Source: Gammaproteobacteria bacterium
Lineage (GTDB): Bacteria > Pseudomonadota > Gammaproteobacteria > Pseudomonadales > Pseudohongiellaceae
Direction of reading: 5' to 3'
Length of the DNA stretch: 64,000 nt
NCBI GenBank assembly: GCA_018661465.1
Contig: JABJIC010000030.1
Location: forward strand, 186,001-250,000
The translations under genes were made by a program, and so were the position numbers. This document shows, piece by piece, positions 1 to 10,071 of this stretch (positions are counted from its first letter, which is position 1; each line of letters starts with the position of its first letter). The notes under the pieces were generated by a model that did no database searches, was not told the DNA's origin, and saw only the letters and a program-made list of their open reading frames with translations.

Positions 1-238
1 TTATTTTGTTGCAGGCACAGTAGAAGCACAAAGATTCGCAAAACGGGATATGAAAATACAAAGAAAGAGGGCCGCCATCACTATTGCTCTGAGCGATTTC
101 CTCTATGTACTCATTCTCAGCAAAGTCAGGAGAAAACTGAAGCGCGGTTGGATAGGACGTGTAACGAGGTCCAAAGGTATCGTACTTGCGTAGTAATTCC
201 GCATCGAATGGTACGGGTTTGTTCTGGGTCTCACTCAT
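1..238 (-). CDS. hemN: oxygen-independent coproporphyrinogen III oxidase, N-terminal part (runs off window start)
   Basis: Manual minus-strand translation MSETQNKPVPFDAELLRKYDTFGPRYTSYPTALQFSPDFAENEYIEEIAQSNSDGGPLSLYFHIPFCESLCFYCACNKI; radical-SAM CxxxCxxC in the HemN-type YFHIPFCxxLCxYCxCNK context. Absent from ORF track because truncated. Confidence 0.93.
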   Translation of the reverse strand, partial: MSETQNKPVPFDAELLRKYDTFGPRYTSYPTALQFSPDFAENEYIEEIAQSNSDGGPLSLYFHIPFCESLCFYCACNKI

Positions 239-327
239 AGTCTTTTAGTAGTTTGGCTTTTGAAAAATAGAGTAAAAACTAATTCGTGAGAACCCACAAG
301 GGGGATCACTGAGTATTCCACAAGGGA

Positions 328-341
328 TTGATCCCGATCAT
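328..341 (-). promoter_or_regulatory. FNR/Anr-type box TTGAT-cccg-ATCAt upstream of hemN
   Basis: TTGATCCCGATCAT matches TTGAT-N4-ATCAA with one mismatch, about 90 bp upstream of the hemN start. Confidence 0.6.
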
Positions 342-398
342 TATACTGAACAGCTGACACTATCTATTAGCAACTCTGCATTGGTAAGACAGTAGTAT

Positions 399-1706
399 CT
401 AGCGCTCCAACTGATTCTCGTACTTGTCGCGGAATCGTTCGTATAACTGCTGCTGGGTACCGTTTAGATCGATGTCACGACCCTGTATATAAGCACCGAG
501 AACCTGGCTTGTGCGCATATCCAGAGCATCCCCTTCCGATATGAATAAAGTCGCATCCTTGCCTACTTCAAGAGAGCCCACCCGATTGGCAACACCTAAA
601 ATTTCGGCGTTTGCACTGGTGATCATAGATAGTGCTGTCTCCCGATCAAGACCATATGCTGCCGCAGTGCCTGCAAAGAAAGGCAGATTACGCTGTCGGT
701 CGATGGATGTCGCGCCGCCACCAATACCTACTTTGATTCCTGCGTCATGTAATAGGAAGGGAGTTTTAAATGGTGTGTCGACGTCTTCCCAATCTCGCAA
801 TGGTAATTCGTGTATGCGCTCATATATCACAGGCACATCTTGAGCCAATAGAAAATCTACTACCGAGTAAGCTTCCGCGCCGCCTACCAGAACAATATCC
901 TGAACTCCGTACCGCCGAGCAAAACGAATCGCGCTGATGATTTCTTTAGCTTCATCTGCATGAATGAACAACTTGGCGATTCCGTTGAACAAAGGTCTCA
1001 TGGCCATCAGGTTTAAGTTCAGTGGCTGGCCAGTATAGGATTGGCCATCTTGAAACAGCGAGTGCAGTAATTGAGTCTGACCTTCGTAATTCTCGTTCTC
1101 AACAGTTTCAAACAATCCAGTTTCGGAATCTCGCTGCCTTTGTGTATAGGAAGGCCAATGCAAATGTAAGCCGACATCTTCGGATAACATGGCATCTTCC
1201 CAGTTCCATCCGTCAAGCTTAAACACCGAGGATGAGCCGGAGATTAAACCTCCTTGAGGCGCGACTTGTGCAGTGAGAATTCCATTGAATCGATTGGCTG
1301 GGATAATCTCAGAGTCAGTATTGTAAGCGATAGCCGATCGAACGCTGGCATTGATATCACCTTCTTCGAGAACGTCGGCTGTAGCGCGAATACTGTTTAC
1401 TTCGAGTAAGCCGAGAGTGCTGTTAGGCAATACAAAGCCAGGATAGACATGGCGACCTTGTACATCTATCAATAGGTGATCGCTGAGGTTAATGCCGTCA
1501 CCATCTGTGCCAACTCCGGTAATCATTCCGTCTTCAAAAGTAATAATGCCATTGTTAATGACGGTTCCGTCGCCAATGTGGATGACAGCTCCGGTGATTG
1601 CAATGGGCTCACTCTGATCGGCTGCGGGTACGGGGACAATTGCATGGGCAACAGATAAGCTTACGAAAGTTAATATCAACAAACCTGATTTGAGAATATT
1701 TTTCAT
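399..1706 (-). CDS. exported amidohydrolase family protein (imidazolonepropionase-like)
   Basis: 435 aa; signal peptide; amidohydrolase features (GRHVYPGFV, GSLEVGKDATLFISEGDALD). Confidence 0.85.
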   Translation of the reverse strand: MKNILKSGLLILTFVSLSVAHAIVPVPAADQSEPIAITGAVIHIGDGTVINNGIITFEDGMITGVGTDGDGINLSDHLLIDVQGRHVYPGFVLPNSTLGLLEVNSIRATADVLEEGDINASVRSAIAYNTDSEIIPANRFNGILTAQVAPQGGLISGSSSVFKLDGWNWEDAMLSEDVGLHLHWPSYTQRQRDSETGLFETVENENYEGQTQLLHSLFQDGQSYTGQPLNLNLMAMRPLFNGIAKLFIHADEAKEIISAIRFARRYGVQDIVLVGGAEAYSVVDFLLAQDVPVIYERIHELPLRDWEDVDTPFKTPFLLHDAGIKVGIGGGATSIDRQRNLPFFAGTAAAYGLDRETALSMITSANAEILGVANRVGSLEVGKDATLFISEGDALDMRTSQVLGAYIQGRDIDLNGTQQQLYERFRDKYENQLER

Positions 1707-4669
1707 CGTTGTTTCTCCTGTTGGCTTGCAACATCATCGTCATCTTGACCTTCATTACTTGCGCTTGTGTCTCGAGTGATAGACGTAATTATTCGTGCGC
1801 GCTCTCTTCCTATTTGTTGCCTTAACAGACTGTCTTCTTCACGATCATAGTAAGGAACACCTTCTATCCATGTAGTTTCGGCGACTGCATAGACTGAAAG
1901 CGGGTGATCACTCCACAGCACCAGGTCCGCGTCCTTGCCTGCGCGAATGCTGCCCATACGATCGTCTAGATGCAGCAAGATGGCAGGATTTAGCGTTACC
2001 ATCTTCAGTGCATCGATCTCGCTGACATTGCCGTACTTAACTGCTTTTGCTGCTTCCTGATTAAGTCGTCGAGACATCTCGGCGTCGTCAGAATTCAATG
2101 CCACAACTACACCGGCTTGTTGCATGAGTGCGGCATTGTAGGGAATGGCATATCGCACCTCCCATTTATATCCCCACCAGTCTGCGAAAGTGGATCCTCC
2201 GGCGCCGTGCTGTGCCATTTTGTCAGCCACCTTGTAGCCTTCGAGGATATGGGTAAATGTATTGATATTGAAATCGAAGCTATCGGCTACATTCATCAAC
2301 ATATTGATTTCAGACTGCACATAGGAATGACTGGTTACGTAACGTTCACCATTGAGAATTTCCAGCATGGTTTCTTTAACCAGATCGCGGCGAGGCGCTA
2401 TGGTGCTGCGCTGACGATTTCGTGACAAGTTATTGTACTCATCCCAGGTTCTGCCATATTCTTGAGCCTGAGAAAAAGCGTTTACAAAAACCTGTTCGAC
2501 ACCCATACGAGTTTGAGGATAACGAATCGAGGTCGGACTGCGTGAACGTTTAACATTTTCTCCCAAGGCAAACTTAATGTACTCGTCGGCACCTTCTATA
2601 AGAAGTTCCTGGGAAGGGCTTCCCCAGCGCATCTTAATGATCGCAGATTGCCCGCCTATGGGATTCGCTGAACCATGTAATAATTGTGCGGCGACAACTC
2701 CGCCCGCCAGGTTTCTATAGATGTTGATGTTTTCCGAATCAACAACTTCTTTCATTCGGACCATACTTGAGTTGGTCTGACCTTCATTGATATTAAATAG
2801 AGCAATGTGCGAGTGTTCATCGATGATGCCGGGTGTAAGGTGTTTGCCTGCGCCATCTACAATAGTTACTCCATTGGCGGAAAGGTTTTCTCCAACTTCT
2901 GCAATTTGGCCATCTCGCACCAGCACGTCTGTGATCACAACTCCATCATCCTCGTTGGTCCACACCGTAGCACCACGTATGAGCATATCTTGCTGCAGCG
3001 GTAGAGCTTGCCGTCCATAGGCGGCGAAAGGATAGGTGACAGTAGTTGGTAGCTCGGCAATCTCGGCGTTATCGTCGCTAGCTGGGTCATCCTCAAGATT
3101 TCCACTTCGAACCAGTTGCCAATCCACTAATGCGCCATCGGGTGTGCGTCCATTACCACTCCAGCCTCCACTTTCAGGCCAGCCACTAAGACGAGTGCGA
3201 TTGCCATCGTCGCCGGTTACGAAGCTGAGGGAAATTAGATCTTCGCTCAGGTCAAGGTTCACGGTGCGAGACTCACCGTCCAGCAGCAGTTTTGCAGCAG
3301 CCTTGCCTTCATTGAAGCTCAACTCTAATTGAAAAGTTTGACTGCCGATTTCCAGCGCGTAATTTCCTTCGCGATTATCGTAGTCCTGATTGAGTACGTA
3401 GCGCTCGCCTTGAATCCAGTTTTCCAATATCAGTGAACCATCTTTCAGGAGCTGATCCGATGTAATTATGAAGTTTGCCAGAGCCGAAGGCGTCAATTGT
3501 CCGACTAAATCGGATACTCCGAGTGTTGCGGCTGGAATCCGTGTGAGGGCGTCGATTGCCACTTGCTGGGGCAGGCCATTTTTAACTGCAGTTCGCAGAT
3601 TTTCCCAGAAATCATCATCTGCACCGCTAGAAGTAATCGAGAATGGTATTTCCTGTTCGGCTAGAATTCGCGCATTAAAAGGAGCCAGCTCCCAGTGTTT
3701 CAGGTCTTCCAGCGAAACATCATCAGCGGTTAGCGTGTCCTCAACATCTGGAGCTTCAGGAAAATTGATCGGGACAATGAGAGTTGCTCCGGTAGCCTTC
3801 ACTAGATCTACATGGCGATAACTGTCTCCGCTAGTTTTGAGCACATACTGAGTAGCGAATTCATCGCCGAGTCTGTCGACAGTTAGAGCCTCCTGCCAAT
3901 TACCAACTTCCATGACTTGAGGTAGCGATTGATTGCGACTCCATGCTTCCAGTGTATCGTCTGTAAACGGCCTGGGTTGTTGACCGGTGAACCAATCTAC
4001 ATCGAGATAGGTTTGTCTTAGCAAGGCAAAGGCCCCCATTAATGAGGAAGGCATGGACTGCGAAGAAGTTCCTTTGCTTAGAGAAAAATGTGCTGCTGCA
4101 TCTGGAACGACAATCGCCTCATTTGCGTTTTTATCTCCGAGAGTAATCAGTGCCGATGTGCCCCTGGCTATACCGTCTGGGCGCAGGCTCAAAACCGAGG
4201 AAAAACCGAGATCGCGAAACTTGGCTCGATCTTCCTCATCTGGTGTGAATGCAGTGCTGGCTCGGAAATTGGAGCGAATCGCATCATTAACATTGAATGC
4301 TTGTTCGCTTGGATAGAGGTTTTCGGCGCTGCCATTGTTATCTTCACGTTCCAATTCAGGAATACCGTAATCGGAATAGATATCAATGAGCCCGGGGTAG
4401 ATATAGCGGCCTGACAAATTGACTTCAAAAAACCCGTCAGGAGCTATGCCATTTTCATTAACGTCGACAATTCGTCCATCGCGAATCAATAAAGTGCCTC
4501 CAGAAATGAAGCTGCCGTCGTCCTGATAGATATTGGCATTGGTGAAGGCGTAAGCACCGGCACGCTCATCATTAACACCATTCGGTGTAGCGTTATCCTG
4601 TGCGAATGCAGCGGAAACTAGAAATGCAGTTACAGCAGAGGGGAAAAGCATCTTTCTTCGCTTAATCAT
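1703..4669 (-). CDS. large exported amidohydrolase-family protein, two amidohydrolase-like halves
   Basis: ORF track gives 1703..4729; start MIKRRKMLFPSAVTAFLVSAAFAQ is likelier. Two 'GRxxxPGxID'/'GKHLTPGIIDEHSH' segments; C-terminal MGSIRAGKDADLVLWSDHPLS. Overlaps the downstream gene by 4 bp. Confidence 0.85.
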   Translation of the reverse strand: MIKRRKMLFPSAVTAFLVSAAFAQDNATPNGVNDERAGAYAFTNANIYQDDGSFISGGTLLIRDGRIVDVNENGIAPDGFFEVNLSGRYIYPGLIDIYSDYGIPELEREDNNGSAENLYPSEQAFNVNDAIRSNFRASTAFTPDEEDRAKFRDLGFSSVLSLRPDGIARGTSALITLGDKNANEAIVVPDAAAHFSLSKGTSSQSMPSSLMGAFALLRQTYLDVDWFTGQQPRPFTDDTLEAWSRNQSLPQVMEVGNWQEALTVDRLGDEFATQYVLKTSGDSYRHVDLVKATGATLIVPINFPEAPDVEDTLTADDVSLEDLKHWELAPFNARILAEQEIPFSITSSGADDDFWENLRTAVKNGLPQQVAIDALTRIPAATLGVSDLVGQLTPSALANFIITSDQLLKDGSLILENWIQGERYVLNQDYDNREGNYALEIGSQTFQLELSFNEGKAAAKLLLDGESRTVNLDLSEDLISLSFVTGDDGNRTRLSGWPESGGWSGNGRTPDGALVDWQLVRSGNLEDDPASDDNAEIAELPTTVTYPFAAYGRQALPLQQDMLIRGATVWTNEDDGVVITDVLVRDGQIAEVGENLSANGVTIVDGAGKHLTPGIIDEHSHIALFNINEGQTNSSMVRMKEVVDSENINIYRNLAGGVVAAQLLHGSANPIGGQSAIIKMRWGSPSQELLIEGADEYIKFALGENVKRSRSPTSIRYPQTRMGVEQVFVNAFSQAQEYGRTWDEYNNLSRNRQRSTIAPRRDLVKETMLEILNGERYVTSHSYVQSEINMLMNVADSFDFNINTFTHILEGYKVADKMAQHGAGGSTFADWWGYKWEVRYAIPYNAALMQQAGVVVALNSDDAEMSRRLNQEAAKAVKYGNVSEIDALKMVTLNPAILLHLDDRMGSIRAGKDADLVLWSDHPLSVYAVAETTWIEGVPYYDREEDSLLRQQIGRERARIITSITRDTSASNEGQDDDDVASQQEKQR

Positions 4670-4926
4670 ATCTATCGCCTTCATTTTATGGATAGCTGGG
4701 TGTGTGTGCAGCCCATTCGCGCTTATCAATATTGCTTCAATTTGCTAAGCATCCACTAGAATCACAGATAATTTATTGACGGAGAAGACAGAATTAAGAA
4801 AGCTGAATAGCTTCTTAGGCTAATTCTTATATTCGTTCATATCGTCTTGATAGCGGGTGTTTAGGAAATAAACAGTATCCCCTATCAAAACTTTTGTCCA
4901 ATTTGACCAAAGCCTCCTTCTACAAG

Positions 4927-5018
4927 CCTTATCAACCGCACCCTGAAACGAAAACGCCCCTTGGTTAAGACTTCCTTCAACATGGCCTATCAACCGTACC
5001 CTGAAACGAAAACGCCCC
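4927..5018. repeat. imperfect ~34-bp direct repeat (cctTATCAACCGcACCCTGAAACGAAAACGCCCC, two copies)
   Basis: Copy 1 at 4927-4960, copy 2 at 4985-5018; near identical by eye. Confidence 0.85.
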
Positions 5019-5044
5019 GGTCGATTCTCATCGGCACGGGGCGT
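5008..5044 (-). terminator. rho-independent terminator downstream of the 5071-5994 gene
   Basis: Minus strand ACGCCCCG-17nt-CGGGGCGT followed by TTTCGTTT; perfect 8-bp stem. Confidence 0.75.
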
Positions 5045-5070
5045 CGATTCTTACTATGTCGAGCTAGAAC

Positions 5071-5994
5071 TTAAGGTGTAACAGTTACCGGTACATATGC
5101 ATTTGACCAGCAGCATACGTTATCGAACTGGCTGTCAGGTGCTGAGAAATTATCGACTCGTAGTCGAATAATATACTCACCAGGCTCCCAGAAAGTGGCC
5201 TCTGTCTGAACAGGAGTCCAGCCATTGGTGCTTCCTTCGCTCATGCCTTCTACACCTCTGTCACGGCCTGAAATCATAGCTACCTCGAAATCTGGAATAG
5301 CAGGACCTTGGTGCATGATCCACTCAGTACCCAGAGGGTAGAGATCCATTTCATTCTCGGGATAGAGTGCACGGGTACCACGATCCTGAATATAGGCAGA
5401 CAAGTTCACAGGGCTTCCAACTGAAGCGGTGACTTTAGCGGCCATTATTCCTTCTCGATCATTGGACTCAGCTCCGTCTCTTTCGAATCGAATAGCCGGT
5501 GCAAGCGAGCCAAGAGCTCTTGCTCCAGCGCTCATTTCGTAGGCAGTTGAGGTTGCGCGTCCAGGGATTTCGTACTTATGCCCTGCATGGTTCAAGGTCC
5601 ACACAACTTCTGTGCCGGCCATGTCCGCAGGAAGAGTAACAGCGAAAGCGCCTCGTTCCTGATTGCCTACAAAACCGCGTCGGCTGTACACCGGGAAGTG
5701 AGTAGGTTGAGCACCATCGAACTGTGCAGGCGTGATGAAGTTATTCGGGCCAAGTGGAATATCCACGATTTCTTCTCTGTTTCGATTAACGAAACCGAAT
5801 AACATCGTTACTGAACCGTCTGCATTTGCAGTCCAACCGTTGAACATGGGGCCTACTACGTCGCCTGCCGCCTTGCGCTGGGTTAACTGATAGTCACGCA
5901 AGTGGGATGGTAGCTGCGCATAAAGCGGCGCAGCAATCGATCCCATTAGCAAGAAGGCTAGTGAGCCTACTGCGAAATGTTTAATTCTATTCAT
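5071..5994 (-). CDS. exported hypothetical protein, partner of the upstream cytochrome c/PHM-like gene
   Basis: 307 aa, signal peptide; stop/start overlap with the upstream gene (5991-5994). Confidence 0.75.
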   Translation of the reverse strand: MNRIKHFAVGSLAFLLMGSIAAPLYAQLPSHLRDYQLTQRKAAGDVVGPMFNGWTANADGSVTMLFGFVNRNREEIVDIPLGPNNFITPAQFDGAQPTHFPVYSRRGFVGNQERGAFAVTLPADMAGTEVVWTLNHAGHKYEIPGRATSTAYEMSAGARALGSLAPAIRFERDGAESNDREGIMAAKVTASVGSPVNLSAYIQDRGTRALYPENEMDLYPLGTEWIMHQGPAIPDFEVAMISGRDRGVEGMSEGSTNGWTPVQTEATFWEPGEYIIRLRVDNFSAPDSQFDNVCCWSNAYVPVTVTP

Positions 5995-7316
5995 CTGGCA
6001 CCTCCTGATGTAGCAACAGTTCTGTCTTCGGCGTCTTTACGTTCCGCCAGCAACTGCTCGTAACCTTCGTCGTCTAGATGGGTAACGGCGATCCAGGCAT
6101 GAGACATTTCGTCTGTAGTTCTCTGGCCAGCACCAACCCACTGATCGGGATCCGGGTTACGCGGGTTATTAGCAGTGTTATCGAACCAAGAAGTCAGGAT
6201 AATTGTTGCGCCAGCCGGAATTAGTGGCTGAAAACCATCTTCATAGGTGTGGCTGTGATTCCAGCCAGCATTCCAGTTAGAAGCCTGGCTGAGCACTTCT
6301 TTTCGGCCAGTCGCAGGATCAAAAACTTCCATAGTCATAGCTACACCGCGCAAGTGCAGGTGTGGCTGCCAGCTATCGATACGAGTTGGGTGATCGAAAG
6401 AATGGTATCCCTGAGTCATCAGCTTGCCGTGAGGAGGGATGAGGTAATCACCGCCGCCATCAAGGGCGTACAAACGTAGATCTTGAGGATAGGAAGCTTC
6501 TTCGTCGAAGTTATCTTCTTCATCGTGATACCAGATACCAACTGTTACCTGATCATCGGCTACTGCATTGCCGTCAGGGTAGTAATGGATACTCCAGCCA
6601 ACCCTGGAATCTGCCGGAGCAGTTCTACAGGCGCCTTCAGGAACCTTCTCCCCGAGCTTGCCATAGGCATATTCGGACAGACGACCAAAGGTTTCCCACT
6701 CGCCGTCTTCGTTCTGAGTCAGGAAATGAGAGTTAGCATGGTGAGTTGAGCCATGAGCTGCAGCGGAAGGCAGTGTTTCAACAGCCTTGATGCAGCGGCT
6801 TTCAGTGATACCCGTTGGTACTTCGGGTTCCCACCACAAATCCTGGCCAGCAGCCGGAACGTCCCACTTCGAGGACTGGATGATGTGATCTGGCTCTCCT
6901 AATTCTTCTGCAAGACGCCATTCACCGATAGTGGGATATTGCTTTGCAGAAGGCAGTTCTTCAAGATTTCCCATTGGGGAACCAGCATCTACCCATGCAA
7001 CGATGGTGTTTACGTCCTCATCAGACATTCGCCAGTCATTTTTCAGTTCCTGAACACCTATATCGTGATCGTACTGATAAGGAGGCATTTCACGATCGAG
7101 CACCCTCATTCTGATTAGAGGCGCCCAAGGACGAACTTCTTCGTAGTTTGTGAAGGACATTGGCCCTATCTGACCTGGTTGGTGACAGATCTGGCAGTTG
7201 TCCTGAATGATTCTCGAGACTTGGTTTGCGTAAGTGATCTCTTCCTCAGCAGCGCCAGCTAGTGCTGGTACCATGGCCATCGCGGAGATCAGCCCTAATA
7301 GTCTATTTTTACTCAT
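5991..7316 (-). CDS. exported c-type cytochrome domain fused to PHM-like (Cu type II ascorbate-dependent monooxygenase-like) domain
   Basis: NCQICHQPGQIGPMSF (CxxCH); then THHANS, PHLHLRG and TTDEMSHAW, resembling the HH, HxH and Met copper ligands of PHM/DBH enzymes. Confidence 0.75.
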   Translation of the reverse strand: MSKNRLLGLISAMAMVPALAGAAEEEITYANQVSRIIQDNCQICHQPGQIGPMSFTNYEEVRPWAPLIRMRVLDREMPPYQYDHDIGVQELKNDWRMSDEDVNTIVAWVDAGSPMGNLEELPSAKQYPTIGEWRLAEELGEPDHIIQSSKWDVPAAGQDLWWEPEVPTGITESRCIKAVETLPSAAAHGSTHHANSHFLTQNEDGEWETFGRLSEYAYGKLGEKVPEGACRTAPADSRVGWSIHYYPDGNAVADDQVTVGIWYHDEEDNFDEEASYPQDLRLYALDGGGDYLIPPHGKLMTQGYHSFDHPTRIDSWQPHLHLRGVAMTMEVFDPATGRKEVLSQASNWNAGWNHSHTYEDGFQPLIPAGATIILTSWFDNTANNPRNPDPDQWVGAGQRTTDEMSHAWIAVTHLDDEGYEQLLAERKDAEDRTVATSGGAR

Positions 7317-7804
7317 GTTTTCTCTCTCCAGCTATTTTCAATTTAAATTGATTTTGTCGTCGCCCCTCAAGGAGCCCCAATTTCAGCGAATTCGCGTCGA
7401 TTTCTGCTCCCACGCTATTTGGAGTATTGGAACCGCTCTGATAACCATTCTGCCTTTGGTACACCTTCATAAGATGATCTAGGTCAATTTTAGAGAGCTA
7501 AAATGTTACAAATTGTAGGCAGAGCGGGCATAGGGACATGGTGCCAGAGGGCGCGGAAGCTCTGGCTTTAGGGTAATTCAGTTCGAAAGAGAATTGTGAC
7601 AGGAAATCACGGAGCCTAAACCTGCTCGTATAAGAGCGAAAAGGGTTGTTTTGATAGTTTACAAATCCGTTTGCAGTCATTCAGAGATTGAAGTGTGAAG
7701 ATCAAACTTTGAAATGCCGCCACAGCAAGTACGCCTTCTGAATTCTATTCAGCATTTGCAGAGTTCTATGGCACACTGGCATTCCGTTCTAGACAACGAG
7801 ATAG

Positions 7805-9511
7805 ATGACTATGTCTAAAAGAAAAGGCTCCCCAATTGCTAGCGGCTCGAATTACCGCAGAAGAAGTCGAAGCAGCGCAAAAATGGATCGCCGAAAATTT
7901 CTAGCAAACAGCGCCGGGGGCATGGCGGCTGCACTACTTAATAGCTGGCCTCTTCAAGCCATGGCAGCTCAAGGACTACCAAGCACAGCAACAGACCTGT
8001 GGGATTCAGGAATAGTGCGTCATCTGCTTCCAGCGGTGAATGACACGCGAATGTTAATCAAGGCGTCTTTACAGAGGCCGCTATCCTCGCCTCCAGAACT
8101 CCGTATTCAAGGTGCTGGGACCACTCTTCGAATAGAAGGAAGAATGAATGACACTCTGGGTCAGTTTTGGCAATTCTATGCTGAAGACCTTAGGCCATCT
8201 GAAAGTTATGAACTTTCATTGCATGAAAATAATGGCTCCGCACTCTGCGAATCCTGGCCTCTCTCAACTTTTCCCGCTCCAGATCAGAATCCGGAACGAG
8301 TACGACTGCTTTTCTATACTTGTGCCGGAGGTCCGCAAGGTACATACCAAGGAGTTGGAGATCGCCAGGGGAATTTGCCGACAGAAATAAGAAATAGAAT
8401 ACTACGCCGAGCTCTCTCCTACTCCCCTGATGCTGTGATCTCTAATGGAGATCATATTTATTGGGATCTGCATACCTGGCAGGGTGAAGGGGCAGGCGAA
8501 TTAAGCCCTGCAGGACAAAGATCAAACTTCGATTTTCAGACAGAAGTATTTGGTGGCAGCAATGAGGAGGCTCTGAAGATGGCCGCCGATCCCCAGATTG
8601 TTCCGGTATATGGCACTGACTTCCGTTCCACTCCAGTTTTTTTCCTCCAGGACGATCATGATCACTGGGAAAACGATTCCCCGTTAACCTATCCCGTTCC
8701 ATGGTTTCAGTTACAACTGGCGAGGGCAACTCAGCAACTCTATTATCCAGAGTTTCTTGCTGATAGTCGGCGACCGGCTGGACTACCCTGGTCGAGCAAG
8801 AGTGAGCGTGGTGAGTTATCAGAAAGCTTCGGCACGCTTCGTTATGGAAAACTGGCGGAGGTTCTCCTCTATGATGTAAGAAGAACGCTTAACGTTGGTG
8901 AACTCAATGCTGTCTTTCTCGATCCGCAAGTTGAAAAATGGTTGGCAGAGCGAACCGCAGCGGCTGATACCCGACATCTGATTCATGCTCCTTCCAATCC
9001 GCCAGGTTGGAGTGCGGGTAAATGGGGCGAGTGGTACCCGGACGCCTTGGACCCGACTACTCAATCACTGACTATAGACATTCCAAAGCCTCACTGGCGT
9101 CAAGGCTGGCTCGATCAACATGACAGGATTTTGGAATCGCTCTCCGCAAATCGACAGCGAACACCTCTAGTGATAAGCGGTGACCTTCATGCCATTGGCA
9201 TGGGTGAAATTCATCGTAGTGGAGATCTCGATTTTTCGAGTAATCCAGTGACCAGTATTCTCAGCGGACCCGTTGGCACGTCGATAAGGGGCTTTCCTTC
9301 AGTAGTTAGAGGAATAGGAGCAATGCCGTCCTCGGTGTTGGATATTGATGAGCAGGTTGCTCCGCTGGAAGAGCATGGTTTTACTATTGTTGATCTGTTA
9401 CCTGACCGAACTGTGGTGCAGCTGTTCAAGTGGGATGTGAATAGTCAGGACTTGGCGGCGATTGATAGCTTAGTTCCGTTTCACACTATTGAGTTGGAAG
9501 TGCCAGCGTGA
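7805..9511 (+). CDS. PhoD-like phosphatase/alkaline phosphatase D family, Tat-exported
   Basis: DRRKFLANSAGG Tat-type signal (likely start 7883); SNGDHIYWD, QDDHDHWEND and ISGDLHAIG metallophosphatase motifs. Confidence 0.82.
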   Translation: MTMSKRKGSPIASGSNYRRRSRSSAKMDRRKFLANSAGGMAAALLNSWPLQAMAAQGLPSTATDLWDSGIVRHLLPAVNDTRMLIKASLQRPLSSPPELRIQGAGTTLRIEGRMNDTLGQFWQFYAEDLRPSESYELSLHENNGSALCESWPLSTFPAPDQNPERVRLLFYTCAGGPQGTYQGVGDRQGNLPTEIRNRILRRALSYSPDAVISNGDHIYWDLHTWQGEGAGELSPAGQRSNFDFQTEVFGGSNEEALKMAADPQIVPVYGTDFRSTPVFFLQDDHDHWENDSPLTYPVPWFQLQLARATQQLYYPEFLADSRRPAGLPWSSKSERGELSESFGTLRYGKLAEVLLYDVRRTLNVGELNAVFLDPQVEKWLAERTAAADTRHLIHAPSNPPGWSAGKWGEWYPDALDPTTQSLTIDIPKPHWRQGWLDQHDRILESLSANRQRTPLVISGDLHAIGMGEIHRSGDLDFSSNPVTSILSGPVGTSIRGFPSVVRGIGAMPSSVLDIDEQVAPLEEHGFTIVDLLPDRTVVQLFKWDVNSQDLAAIDSLVPFHTIELEVPA

Positions 9512-9604
9512 TGGTAAAGCTAGAGCACGGTTTTCAGCTCAATTGAATAACTTGAAATATTTCGATTCGTTTATCTGAACAAGAAATTAGCCGGAGATCG
9601 GAAC

Positions 9605-9940
9605 ATGAAGCAATTTCTTGCTCGCTTGCACGAACGATTGGAGCCAGCAGAAGAGATCTTCTTTACCTGGCTGATTCGCGTTATCGTTTCTGCAGTTCTC
9701 GCAGGCTCAGCCTGGATCGACGACGCACCACCGCTCGACATTGCTGCAATGCTTGTCGCATTCTATGTCGCAGTTCGGGTGGCAACCCAGTTCGGTAGAC
9801 TTGTCTCAGTGGCTCCTTTCGAGAATCGAGTGCTAAAGAGAATTTTCGCTGTTGCTTGTGTGGGGCTACTGGGGCTATCGTTTCTTACCGTGATGATCTT
9901 TACAGAACGTATTGCTCTCTTTGTAACGGCAAGTGGCTAA
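9605..9940 (+). CDS. small membrane protein, hypothetical
   Basis: 111 aa with about three hydrophobic segments; ATG with upstream GGAGATCGG. Confidence 0.65.
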   Translation: MKQFLARLHERLEPAEEIFFTWLIRVIVSAVLAGSAWIDDAPPLDIAAMLVAFYVAVRVATQFGRLVSVAPFENRVLKRIFAVACVGLLGLSFLTVMIFTERIALFVTASG

Positions 9941-10071
9941 GCATCAGAGGATTTGTTGAGTTCAGACAAGGTTAGATAAGAGCCTACGGGGCTCTATCAG
10001 TGGCCAAATCCAATATGATCACTTGTTCTTCCCCGTAGCTTTCAGATTAAATCCCGCTACCAACTAATTTT

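Noticed and set aside
9984-10000. AGAGCC-TACGG-GGCTCT hairpin between convergent genes
   Set aside because: Short stem without a T tract; weak support as a terminator.
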